Part shown: positions 32,113-40,087 of the stretch, piece by piece
Position numbering within the stretch: the stretch's first letter is position 1
How the letters are laid out: every line of letters starts with the position of its first letter
Made by a program: the position numbers and the translations under genes
The notes under the pieces: generated by a model
What the model saw: only the letters and a program-made list of their open reading frames with translations
Told to the model about the DNA's origin: nothing
Database searches by the model: none
Assembly (NCBI GenBank): GCA_007119965.1
Contig: SKOR01000063.1
Location: 1-41,600, forward strand
Reading direction: 5' to 3'
Origin: Syntrophomonadaceae bacterium
Lineage (GTDB): Bacteria > Bacillota > Dethiobacteria > DTU022
Length of the DNA: 41,600 nt

Positions 32113-32315
32113 TTTATCCATCAATCGACGATCTTCTGTCAAAGGTCGACAGCAAATATACCCTGGTAATACAGGCGGCGAAGAGAGGGCGTCAGCTGCG
32201 CAACGGCAGCAAGCGGACCATTGAAACCGACTACCGCAAAGATGTCACCAACGCCCTGCACGAAATAGAAGAAGGTAACATCGAGTATGAACGAATTCGT
32301 GACGGCATTAAGTAG
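32109..32315 (+). CDS. rpoZ: RNA polymerase omega subunit
   Basis: A 68-residue subunit that helps fold beta-prime. It begins MIYPSIDDLLSKVDSKYTLV and has AAKRGRQL, the conserved omega motif near 24-31. It starts within the gmk stop and has ggagg at about 32095-32099. Normal length for Firmicutes. Confidence 0.95.
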   Translation: MIYPSIDDLLSKVDSKYTLVIQAAKRGRQLRNGSKRTIETDYRKDVTNALHEIEEGNIEYERIRDGIK

Positions 32316-32326
32316 GGGTGTTTCCT

Positions 32327-33508
32327 GTGAAAAAAGTAATCCTGGGTGTAACCGGCGGCATAGCCGCCTATAAAGCAGCAGAATTGGCCAGGATATTTGT
32401 GCGTAACGGCGCCGAAGTCCAGGTCGTGATGACTCCGGCGGCAGCAGAATTCGTTGCCCCGCTGACTTTTCAAACCCTGACCGAGCGTCCGGCTTATATC
32501 GAAATGTATACCGAACGATCAAGCGAAAAAATCCGCCATATAGATTTACTGAACGATGCAGACGTGCTGGTCGTCGCCCCGGCTTCGGCAAACACGATCG
32601 GCAAAATGGCCGGCGGCCTTGCCGATAACCTCCTGACAACACTATACCTGGCAGCCGACTGCCCGGTTGTTGTCGTTCCCTCTATGAATGTTAATATGCT
32701 TAACCATCCCGCCGTGAGGGAAAATATCGAACAGCTAACCCGTCACGGCTGCCTGGTTATGGATCCCGACCAGGGTGAACTGGCCTGCGGGGTTTACGGC
32801 AGTGGGCGGATGCCCGAACCCTCTGATATCTACCTGTTTACCCGGGCGGCGCTTACGCCGAAAGATTATAAAGGTCTCAACGTGATTGTCACAGCGGGCC
32901 CGACACGTGAACCGCTCGACCCGGTGCGATATCTCAGCAACCCTTCTACCGGATTAATGGGTTATTCGCTGGCCCGGGCGTTGAGCGAACGCGGTGCGGA
33001 AGTAACCCTGATCAGCGGCCCTACCCACTTAAGGCCTCCCGCAGGGGTGAAGACCGTAGAGGTAAACACAGCCGAAGAAATGTATGCGGCAGTTCTGAAC
33101 AACTATGACAGCTGCCGCCTGGTATTCAAGGCAGCGGCTGTATCGGATTTCAGGCCCCTGGAAGTCCAGGGGGAAAAGGTTAAAAAGGGCAGCGCCGCAA
33201 ATACTCTCGGTCTTGCTTTAAACCGCGATATTCTCCTGGAGCTCGGCAGGCAAAAAGGCAGTCGCCTGTTAATCGGTTTTGCCGCCGAAACCGAAGAAGA
33301 GATAAAAAATGCCCATGATAAGTTACTGGGTAAAAACCTCGACCTGATCATCGTCAATAATTTAAAAGAACCGGGAGCCGGTTTTGCCGTCTCAACCAAC
33401 CGGGTCTCGATCATCGATCGCAGCGGGGAAGTAGAAAAGCTGCCCCTGATGGAAAAAGAGCAGCTTGCTCATTATATCCTCGATCGAACCGCCAAATTAT
33501 TACCCTAA
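32327..33508 (+). CDS. coaBC: bifunctional phosphopantothenoylcysteine decarboxylase/synthetase CoaBC
   Basis: Two steps of coenzyme A synthesis in one chain of 393 residues. The N-terminal FMN-dependent CoaC part has GVTGGIAAYKA (7-17), the active-site histidine in IRHIDL (H71), PSMNVNM (118-124) and the cysteine in ELACGVYGSGRM (C154). The CoaB part starts near 180 with VIVTAGPTREPLDPVRYLSN and contains FKAAAVSDFRP. GTG 32327 has taggggtg at the right distance; GTG 32318 lies inside it. Its 3' end overlaps the opposing SpoIIM-like gene by 9 bp. Confidence 0.96.
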   Translation: MKKVILGVTGGIAAYKAAELARIFVRNGAEVQVVMTPAAAEFVAPLTFQTLTERPAYIEMYTERSSEKIRHIDLLNDADVLVVAPASANTIGKMAGGLADNLLTTLYLAADCPVVVVPSMNVNMLNHPAVRENIEQLTRHGCLVMDPDQGELACGVYGSGRMPEPSDIYLFTRAALTPKDYKGLNVIVTAGPTREPLDPVRYLSNPSTGLMGYSLARALSERGAEVTLISGPTHLRPPAGVKTVEVNTAEEMYAAVLNNYDSCRLVFKAAAVSDFRPLEVQGEKVKKGSAANTLGLALNRDILLELGRQKGSRLLIGFAAETEEEIKNAHDKLLGKNLDLIIVNNLKEPGAGFAVSTNRVSIIDRSGEVEKLPLMEKEQLAHYILDRTAKLLP

Positions 33509-34120
33509 TACCATTTCCAGCAGGCGGGCGGAAACGAAAATTTCAATAAAAGCTGCGGCAAACAAGAGCAGGACGATCAGGGGCAGGGCAGAGATTGCTT
33601 CTTTCCAGATATAGCGAAAACTCTGCATCCTTGACATTTCCGGCAGGGGCGAAGCGATACAGTGATACCCGAACTTTAAGCCCAGTGCCCCGCAGAGGAA
33701 AAAAGCAAACAGCTCAAAAACCCCGTGCGGCAGGATGCCAAAAAGAATCATTGGCAGCAGGGGAATCCCCTGGTCGGCTGTCATGGATAAGATTACCCCG
33801 ACAAGGGCCCCGTTAACACCCAGTGTGATCAGCGGAGAGATCCCCGCGGCAACGCCAAGCAGCAGCATCTGGGCCATAGATAAAAAATTATTCATAAAAA
33901 CAAGCAGAGCGCTGATCACAGGATGTGCGTCCATGATAAAGTCGAACAAGCCCCACAGCTGATCAAGCTGGTTGTCGGCAGACTGTTCCGCTGCAGGCGC
34001 TGCAGCGGATGCGGTAAAAGAAAATATTACGGCACAGATCAGGAAAATCGACATGGCGATGGTCAGCCAGCTGCGGTTGTTGCTGATTACTTCTTTTACC
34101 GGAAAAAACAAGGTGAACAT
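33500..34120 (-). CDS. SpoIIM-like (DUF95) membrane protein
   Basis: A 206-residue membrane protein with about five hydrophobic segments. The family signature PHGVFELFAFFLCGALGLKFG lies in the second half (split: PHGVFELFA, then a hydrophobic stretch ending ALGLKFG), as in stage II sporulation protein M, which works with SpoIID and SpoIIP in engulfment. Residue 1 is taken as ATG at 34120, with gagggcc seven bases upstream. It is the only gene inserted between coaBC and priA, in the opposite direction. Whether it is the true sporulation SpoIIM or a paralog is not clear. Confidence 0.8.
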   Translation of the reverse strand: MFTLFFPVKEVISNNRSWLTIAMSIFLICAVIFSFTASAAAPAAEQSADNQLDQLWGLFDFIMDAHPVISALLVFMNNFLSMAQMLLLGVAAGISPLITLGVNGALVGVILSMTADQGIPLLPMILFGILPHGVFELFAFFLCGALGLKFGYHCIASPLPEMSRMQSFRYIWKEAISALPLIVLLLFAAAFIEIFVSARLLEMVLG

Positions 34121-34199
34121 AATTTGGCCCTCTGTTTTCAACGCTATGAATCCGAATAAGTAACTCAATCTTATCAAAATAAACCATTGGGGTAAATAG

Positions 34200-36407
34200 A
34201 TGCATAAATGTGAGTACGCTGAAGTTATAATTGATCTCGTCAGCAATGCTGTTGATCGCCCCTTCCACTACAGTATCCCGCCGCGGTTACAGGATGAACT
34301 GAAAGCTGGAATGCAGGTAACTGTGCCCCTGGGCAGCCGCCGCTGCCAGGGTTATGTGCTGCGCCTGCTTAAAAAGACAGATGTTGAGGCCCTCCGCGAT
34401 ATCATCTCCATTACCGATCCCAAACCGCTCTTAACCGCGGAGCAGCTGGCCCTTGCCCACTGGATAGCACTGCACTATTACTGCCGGTTGATCGATGCCC
34501 TTCACGCCATGGTCCCCGCCCTGTTCCGCAAAGAAAAGCGCCCTAAAAAAGCGCAGGTCATCGAGGCCTCGGAAACAGCCGCGGAAGCCGACCTGAAGCG
34601 GGCCCCTGCCCAGCAAAAGGCGGTCGACATCCTGTTAAAAGACGGCCCGCTGCCGCTAAACAGCCTTGCCCTGCGGGGGGTTAAGTCTGCGACTATCCGC
34701 GTTCTGAAAAATAAAGGCCTGGTCAGGGCCGTAGATGCCCGTCAGGGCAGAATTCAAGCAGAAAAGCCGATTCCGGCAACGAAGCCGCACCTGCTGCGCG
34801 AGGAGCAGGCCGGGTGCTTTACACAAATCAGCGCCGCCCTGGAGAGCTCAAAAGCGCAGCGGATGCTGTTGCACGGGGTAACGGCCAGCGGTAAAACCGA
34901 AATCTACATGCAGAGCATTACCCGCTGCCTGGAAAAAGAACGTACCGCCCTGGTCATGGTCCCTGAAATATCGCTGACCCCGCAGATGATCGAACATTTT
35001 GAAGGCCGCTTTCCGGGCCTGGTAGCTGTTCTTCACAGCCGCCTGACCCCTGCCGAAAAAAGCCGCCAGTGGCAGGCTGTTTTAGACGGGGAGGCCCGGG
35101 TTGTCCTCGGGGCCCGTTCGGCAGTATTTGCCCCCCTGGTTTCAATAGGACTGATCATTATCGATGAAGAACATGAAACTACCTATAAGCAGGAAGATGC
35201 CCCGCGCTACCACGCCCGCGATGTGGCCTGGTGGCGGGCCCGCTACAACCGCGCGGTGCTCCTGCTGGGCAGCGCTACCCCATCCCTGGAAAGCTTTTTC
35301 CGCGCCGCGGAAGGCGATACCATCTTGCTCAGCATGAAAGAAAGGGTCACCCCGACCCAGCTGCCCCCGGTAGCGGTAGTTGATATGCGCAGGGAACTGA
35401 AAGAGGGCCACCGCCACATTTTCAGCCGCCCGCTGTTGGAAGAGCTCGACGGTGTCCTGGAGCGAGATGAACAGGCCCTGCTCTTTATCAACAGGCGCGG
35501 TTTTGCCGGTTTTGTCCTCTGCCGGGAATGCGGCTATGTCGTGCGCTGCCCTTCCTGCGACGTTTCGATGACCATGCATAAAGATCGGCACCTGATGTGC
35601 TGCCATTACTGTGCCTACGAAGAACCTGTCCCCGAGGCCTGCCCGGGCTGCAGCGGTATTAAAATCCGCTACTTCAGCGCCGGTACCCAACGGGTCGAAG
35701 ACGAAGTCAGAAAGCTTTACCCTTCAGTGTCGCTGATCCGGATGGACCGGGACACCACAACCAGCAGGAAAGCGCACAATTACTATTACCACCGTTTTAA
35801 AGACCGCAAAGCGAGCATTTTAATCGGCACCCAGATGATTGCCAAGGGTTTTGATTTCCCGGGAGTGACCCTTGTCGGGGTCGTCGCTGCTGATACAACC
35901 CTGAACCTGCCTGATTTCAGGGCGCCCGAGCGTACCTTTCAGCTGCTGACCCAGGTGTCAGGGCGCACCGCCCGCGGTTCTGCAGGCGGCAAAGTCATTG
36001 TCCAGACCTACCATCCTACCCATTACAGCGTCCTTGCCGCCGCCGGGCACAACTACAGCGCATTTTATAAGCAGGAGCTTGAAAACCGCCGCCAGCTTGC
36101 GTACCCGCCCTTTTCCGATCTGCTGCGTTTTCTATTCAGCGCCGGGGATGAAAACGCTGTTTTTGAAGCAGCAAAGTGGTTTACCGAACTGCTTGAGCCT
36201 TTCGGGGGCGCTGCCGAGATATTGGGCCCCGCCCCTGCATCGTTATACAGAATCAAGGAACAATACAGGGTACAGACCATCCTGAAGGGCAAAGCCTTAA
36301 CCGGCCTTTCACCGGCGATCAAAAAAGTGATCCGTCAGTACCATGACCGCAAACCGCCTTTTCCGGTCCGCCTGACAGTAGATTTTAATCCGCTGGTAGT
36401 GTTATAA
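34200..36407 (+). CDS. priA: primosomal replication restart helicase PriA
   Basis: PriA recognises abandoned replication forks and reloads the replisome with its 3'-to-5' helicase. The 735 residues show a 3'-DNA-binding domain, a winged helix, Walker A GVTASGKT (226-233), Walker B DEEH (322-325), and a zinc insertion with eight cysteines (about 441-485, from CRECGYVVRCPSC to CPGCSG), followed by the C-terminal helicase lobe. ATG 34200 has a ttgggg site. The 79-bp gap to the divergent SpoIIM-like gene must hold its promoter, though I see no clear one. Confidence 0.96.
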   Translation: MHKCEYAEVIIDLVSNAVDRPFHYSIPPRLQDELKAGMQVTVPLGSRRCQGYVLRLLKKTDVEALRDIISITDPKPLLTAEQLALAHWIALHYYCRLIDALHAMVPALFRKEKRPKKAQVIEASETAAEADLKRAPAQQKAVDILLKDGPLPLNSLALRGVKSATIRVLKNKGLVRAVDARQGRIQAEKPIPATKPHLLREEQAGCFTQISAALESSKAQRMLLHGVTASGKTEIYMQSITRCLEKERTALVMVPEISLTPQMIEHFEGRFPGLVAVLHSRLTPAEKSRQWQAVLDGEARVVLGARSAVFAPLVSIGLIIIDEEHETTYKQEDAPRYHARDVAWWRARYNRAVLLLGSATPSLESFFRAAEGDTILLSMKERVTPTQLPPVAVVDMRRELKEGHRHIFSRPLLEELDGVLERDEQALLFINRRGFAGFVLCRECGYVVRCPSCDVSMTMHKDRHLMCCHYCAYEEPVPEACPGCSGIKIRYFSAGTQRVEDEVRKLYPSVSLIRMDRDTTTSRKAHNYYYHRFKDRKASILIGTQMIAKGFDFPGVTLVGVVAADTTLNLPDFRAPERTFQLLTQVSGRTARGSAGGKVIVQTYHPTHYSVLAAAGHNYSAFYKQELENRRQLAYPPFSDLLRFLFSAGDENAVFEAAKWFTELLEPFGGAAEILGPAPASLYRIKEQYRVQTILKGKALTGLSPAIKKVIRQYHDRKPPFPVRLTVDFNPLVVL

Positions 36408-36427
36408 TTCTTAATGAGGTGTTTAAC

Positions 36428-36934
36428 ATGGCATTAAGGCAAATATTAAGCGATAACCACCCGGTCCTGCGCAGCTCGGCCCGGGAGGTAAATAAAATAA
36501 ACCGCGGAGTCCTGCGCCTGCTCGATGATATGATCGAAACCATGCACGAAGCTAACGGGGTCGGCCTTGCTGCTAACCAGGTCGGCGTGCCAAAACGAAT
36601 CCTGATCGCGATCAACGGTGAAGACAGTGTGATCGAACTGATCAACCCTTGCGTTGACCGTACTGAAGGTGAAGAAGTCGGTGTGGAAGGGTGCCTCAGC
36701 GTGCCCGGTCAATATGGAGAGGTTCCGCGGGCGGAAAGGCTTACCGTGAGCGGGTTGAACCGCCAGGGATGCGAAGTGCGCCTGAAGGCGGAAGGCTTGC
36801 TGGCCCGAATATTGCAGCATGAAATGGACCACCTTGACGGTGTCCTGTTTACGGATAAAGCCCTGCGCATGGTTGATCCGGAAGAACTGCAGGATGAAGA
36901 AAAGAGCGAAGAAAATAGCGGTGGAAAAAGTTGA
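36428..36934 (+). CDS. def: peptide deformylase
   Basis: Def removes the formyl group from nascent proteins. The 168 residues carry the three family motifs: GVGLAANQ (44-51), EGCLS with metal ligand C89, and HEMDH with H131, E132 and H135. ATG 36428 is chosen because gaggtg lies six bases before it; GTG 36419 is part of that site. It overlaps fmt by 4 bp, pairing removal with addition of the formyl group. Confidence 0.97.
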   Translation: MALRQILSDNHPVLRSSAREVNKINRGVLRLLDDMIETMHEANGVGLAANQVGVPKRILIAINGEDSVIELINPCVDRTEGEEVGVEGCLSVPGQYGEVPRAERLTVSGLNRQGCEVRLKAEGLLARILQHEMDHLDGVLFTDKALRMVDPEELQDEEKSEENSGGKS

Positions 36935-37896
36935 AAGAGCTGAAAATAGTATTCATGGGCACACCGGCTTTTGCCCTGCCCTCCCTTGACCTGCTTTTCG
37001 CTTCCAACCACCGTATCGCTGCCCTGGTTGTTCCTCCGGACCGGCCCAGCGGCCGCGGGGGTAAAGTGCGTCCCGTCCCGGCAAAGGAATGGGCCCTTGA
37101 AAAGCGGGTAGAAGTAAAACAACCTGAAAAAATTACTGACCGGGGCTTTGTCTCCTGGCTGGAAGCAGAAAAACCCGACCTGATAGTAACGGTTGCCTTT
37201 GGCCGGATCCTGCCTCCGGCCCTGCTGGCCCTGCCGCGCCTGGGCTGTATCAACCTCCATGCGTCGTACCTGCCTTATTACCGGGGCGCCGCCCCGATCC
37301 ACAGGGCCGTGATTGAAGGTGCCGAATACAGCGGTGTATCGATTATTAAAATGTCTCCCGAACTCGATGCAGGGGATATAATTATGCAGGAAAAAGAAAA
37401 CATTTCCCCCTTCGACACCGCCGGGATGCTCCACGATCGACTCGCCCTGCGAGGGGCTTCCCTGCTCCTGAAAGCGGCCGATGCCCTCGCGGAGGGCACA
37501 GCAGCAGCCCTGCCCCAGGATCATGACCTGGCTACATATGCCCCGCCCCTGGAGCGGCAGGATGAGCGGTTGGACTGGAACTGCAGCGCTGTTGAGATAT
37601 ATAACCGCATCCGCGGCCTGAACCCCTGGCCCGGGGCCTTCACGATGCTGGAAGGCATGAGGCTGAAAGTGTGGCGGGCAGCCAGGCCTGTCCCGGGAGG
37701 AGCAAGCTCCAGCCGGGCAGCCCCCGGAACTATTCTTTCCGTCGGCGAAGATTCCCTAATCGTTGCTACTGCTGATCTCCCCCTGGCCCTGCTCGAACTT
37801 CAGCCCGCAGGCAGGAAAATGATGGATGCCGGCTCGTTTTGCTGCGGTTACCGTATCGAACCGGGCTGCTTTTTTGGTGAAGAGGTTCGCTCTTGA
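36931..37896 (+). CDS. fmt: methionyl-tRNA formyltransferase
   Basis: Fmt formylates initiator Met-tRNA with 10-formyltetrahydrofolate. The 321 residues contain the catalytic asparagine and histidine in INLHASYLPYYRGAAPI (N108, H110) and the catalytic aspartate in MSPELDAGDI (D147). TTG 36931 is the start, inside the def stop; its ribosome binding site is weak, so translation may depend on coupling to def. Confidence 0.96.
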   Translation: MKELKIVFMGTPAFALPSLDLLFASNHRIAALVVPPDRPSGRGGKVRPVPAKEWALEKRVEVKQPEKITDRGFVSWLEAEKPDLIVTVAFGRILPPALLALPRLGCINLHASYLPYYRGAAPIHRAVIEGAEYSGVSIIKMSPELDAGDIIMQEKENISPFDTAGMLHDRLALRGASLLLKAADALAEGTAAALPQDHDLATYAPPLERQDERLDWNCSAVEIYNRIRGLNPWPGAFTMLEGMRLKVWRAARPVPGGASSSRAAPGTILSVGEDSLIVATADLPLALLELQPAGRKMMDAGSFCCGYRIEPGCFFGEEVRS

Positions 37897-39260
37897 GCGG
37901 GAAGAATACAAAACCGAAAAGCGCCCGTGAAGCAGCCCTGCGCGCCCTGGTCAGGGTTGAGCAGGACGGGGCCTATCTGAACCTGGCCCTGCCGGCTTAC
38001 TTAAGCGGGCTTGCCCCCGATGAGAGGGCTCTCGCTGTGCAGCTGGCTGCGGGAACAATCCAGCGCTTAAACACTATCGACTGGTCACTCAATCTCTATT
38101 CCCGCCGCCCTGTCGGTACCTTCACCCCCTGGGTGCGCAATCTTTTACGCCTCAGCGCCTATCAGTTTCTCTACCTTGATCGCATACCCGATTACGCCGT
38201 TGTTGATCAGGCTGTCCGCCTGGCCCGCCGTTTTGGACACCGCGGGGTTGGCGGCCTGACCAATGCTTTGTTGAGGCGGCTTGCACGTGAAACCCGGGAA
38301 CTGCCCTGGCCTGATCAAAATAGCGAACCTCTAAAATACCTGTCCCTTAAACACAGCCAGCCCCAGTGGCTCGTTTCACGAATGGTTCAACGCTTTGGAT
38401 TTGAGGAAGCGGAACAGTGGTGCCTGGCCTGCAATCTAAAGCCGGTTGCTACAATCCGTCCCAACCTGCAGCGGGTTAATCCCGGGGAACTGGTTGAAAT
38501 CCTGAAGGCTGAGGGAGCGGAGACGGCCCCTGCCCCTGTCGTGCCCGGGATGCTCAGCTTTACGGGACCGGCCGGCGTTTCACCGGCCGCTACCGTTGCT
38601 TTCCGGGAAGGCCTCTTCACCATCCAGGGGGAAAGTTCGGCCCTGGTGGCCCCCCTGCTGTCTCCTGAAAAGGGCGATACCATAATTGATCTCTGCAGCG
38701 CGCCGGGCGGCAAAACTACCCACCTGGCTGAACTGATCGAAGACGAGGGGAAGGTTTACGCAGTTGAACTGCAGCAAAACCGCCTGCAGCTGGTCGAAAA
38801 AGCAGCCCGCCGCCTGGGCCTGCAGGCTGTAAAGCCGTTGCTTGCCGACGGCAGGGCTATCGGAAATGAAGACCTGCCCACCCCTTCAGGCATCCTGGTC
38901 GACGCCCCCTGCACCGGCCTCGGGGTGATCCGGCGCCTGCCTGAGATTAAGTGGCGCCGCTGTGAAAAAGATCTTCTGGCCATGCAGGCCCTCCAACTTG
39001 AACTGCTCAGGGCCGCCGCCCGTATCCTGCCCACCGGGGGCAAACTGCTTTATTCCGTCTGCACCACGGAACCGGAAGAGACCGATCAGGTGGCCGAAGC
39101 CTTCGGCAGGGAGCATCCCGGCTTTACCGCTGAAAAAGTGCCGCCGCTATTGCCCGAAGGGCTGCAGAACGGGCAGGACAAGGGGCTGACGGCTGCTCTC
39201 TGGCCTCACCGCCACAACCTGGACGGCTTCTTTATCGCCCTGTGGCGGAAAAACAGCTAA
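37893..39260 (+). CDS. rsmB: 16S rRNA (cytosine-967-C5)-methyltransferase RsmB
   Basis: RsmB methylates C5 of C967 in 16S rRNA. Its 455 residues join an N-terminal NusB-like RNA-binding domain (about 8-140) to a SAM methyltransferase domain with DLCSAPGGKTT (266-276). The two cysteines of the RNA m5C enzymes are in DAPCTGLG (C340) and YSVCTTEPEE (C390). TTG 37893 overlaps the fmt stop by 4 bp and has aagagg seven bases upstream. B. subtilis has rlmN next; here prpC follows directly. Confidence 0.96.
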   Translation: MSGKNTKPKSAREAALRALVRVEQDGAYLNLALPAYLSGLAPDERALAVQLAAGTIQRLNTIDWSLNLYSRRPVGTFTPWVRNLLRLSAYQFLYLDRIPDYAVVDQAVRLARRFGHRGVGGLTNALLRRLARETRELPWPDQNSEPLKYLSLKHSQPQWLVSRMVQRFGFEEAEQWCLACNLKPVATIRPNLQRVNPGELVEILKAEGAETAPAPVVPGMLSFTGPAGVSPAATVAFREGLFTIQGESSALVAPLLSPEKGDTIIDLCSAPGGKTTHLAELIEDEGKVYAVELQQNRLQLVEKAARRLGLQAVKPLLADGRAIGNEDLPTPSGILVDAPCTGLGVIRRLPEIKWRRCEKDLLAMQALQLELLRAAARILPTGGKLLYSVCTTEPEETDQVAEAFGREHPGFTAEKVPPLLPEGLQNGQDKGLTAALWPHRHNLDGFFIALWRKNS

Positions 39261-39263
39261 TTG

Positions 39264-39292
39264 TTGCCTACAGAGTATCTATTTGCTATACT
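39264..39292 (+). promoter_or_regulatory. prpC-prkC promoter with extended -10
   Basis: TTGCCT (39264-39269) and TATACT (39287-39292) are 17 bp apart, and TGC just before the -10 gives the extended -10 element. It lies directly after the rsmB stop, so the signalling pair can be transcribed apart from priA-rsmB. Confidence 0.75.
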
Positions 39293-39337
39293 GAACGTGG
39301 AAATTATTCAAAAAAAAGAATGCGGGGTTAACTACTT

Positions 39338-40087
39338 GTGCATGTAGCAGGCCTGACAAATAAGGGTTTGGAGCGTCCTCGAAATGAAGACAGCTGTTTT
39401 GTAAAAACTGATTCTGATAACGCCCTGCTGGCTGTTGCCGATGGAATGGGCGGGCACCGCGCCGGAAATGTGGCCAGTGATCTGGCCATAGCAATAGCTG
39501 AGCACTTTTGGGCTGGTTTTGATCGTTCTTCTCCCCTTTCTGCAGAGAAGGCCCGCAGTATGGTCAGGAGCCTGGTTCTCGAAGCCAATGAACAGGTCAT
39601 GGCAGAAGCCGACAATATCAGTGAACGGCGGGGGATGGGTACTACCTTTACCGTCGGGCTGGTCTGCGGGAACCGTCTGACCATCGGCCACATTGGCGAC
39701 AGCAGGGCCTACCTGATTAATGACGGCCAAATTAAACTATTAACCAGGGATCATTCCCTGGTTGAACAACTGATCGATTCGGGGCAGGTTAAGCCCGAAG
39801 AAGCAAAAAGCCATCCTCAACGCCATATTCTCACCCGGGCCCTGGGCATAGGCCCGGATCCGCAGGTAGATATAGAGGACCTGGAAATTGAGCCTGGCTC
39901 AGCGCTGTTATTCTGTACCGATGGCCTGACTAACATGGTCGGTGATGAAGAAATACTGGCAGCAGCATCGAAGCAGTCCGACCCGCAATTGTTAGCCGAA
40001 GCGCTGATCGAACTGGCCAATTCGAGGGGCGGTTTTGACAACATAACAGTGGTGGTAGCAATAGGGATTGGGGGTCAGGAATCCTGA
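39338..40087 (+). CDS. prpC: PP2C-type Ser/Thr phosphatase PrpC (Stp)
   Basis: A metal-dependent phosphatase of 249 residues that reverses phosphorylation by its partner kinase PrkC. PP2C motifs in order: RPRNEDS (13-19), ADGMGGHRAG (34-43), GMGTTFTV, IGHIGDSRAYLI, LTRDHSLV, LFCTDGLTNMV and GGFDNITVVV. The start is GTG 39338 with a weak ggggtt site. The stop overlaps the prkC ATG by one base. Confidence 0.96.
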   Translation: MHVAGLTNKGLERPRNEDSCFVKTDSDNALLAVADGMGGHRAGNVASDLAIAIAEHFWAGFDRSSPLSAEKARSMVRSLVLEANEQVMAEADNISERRGMGTTFTVGLVCGNRLTIGHIGDSRAYLINDGQIKLLTRDHSLVEQLIDSGQVKPEEAKSHPQRHILTRALGIGPDPQVDIEDLEIEPGSALLFCTDGLTNMVGDEEILAAASKQSDPQLLAEALIELANSRGGFDNITVVVAIGIGGQES

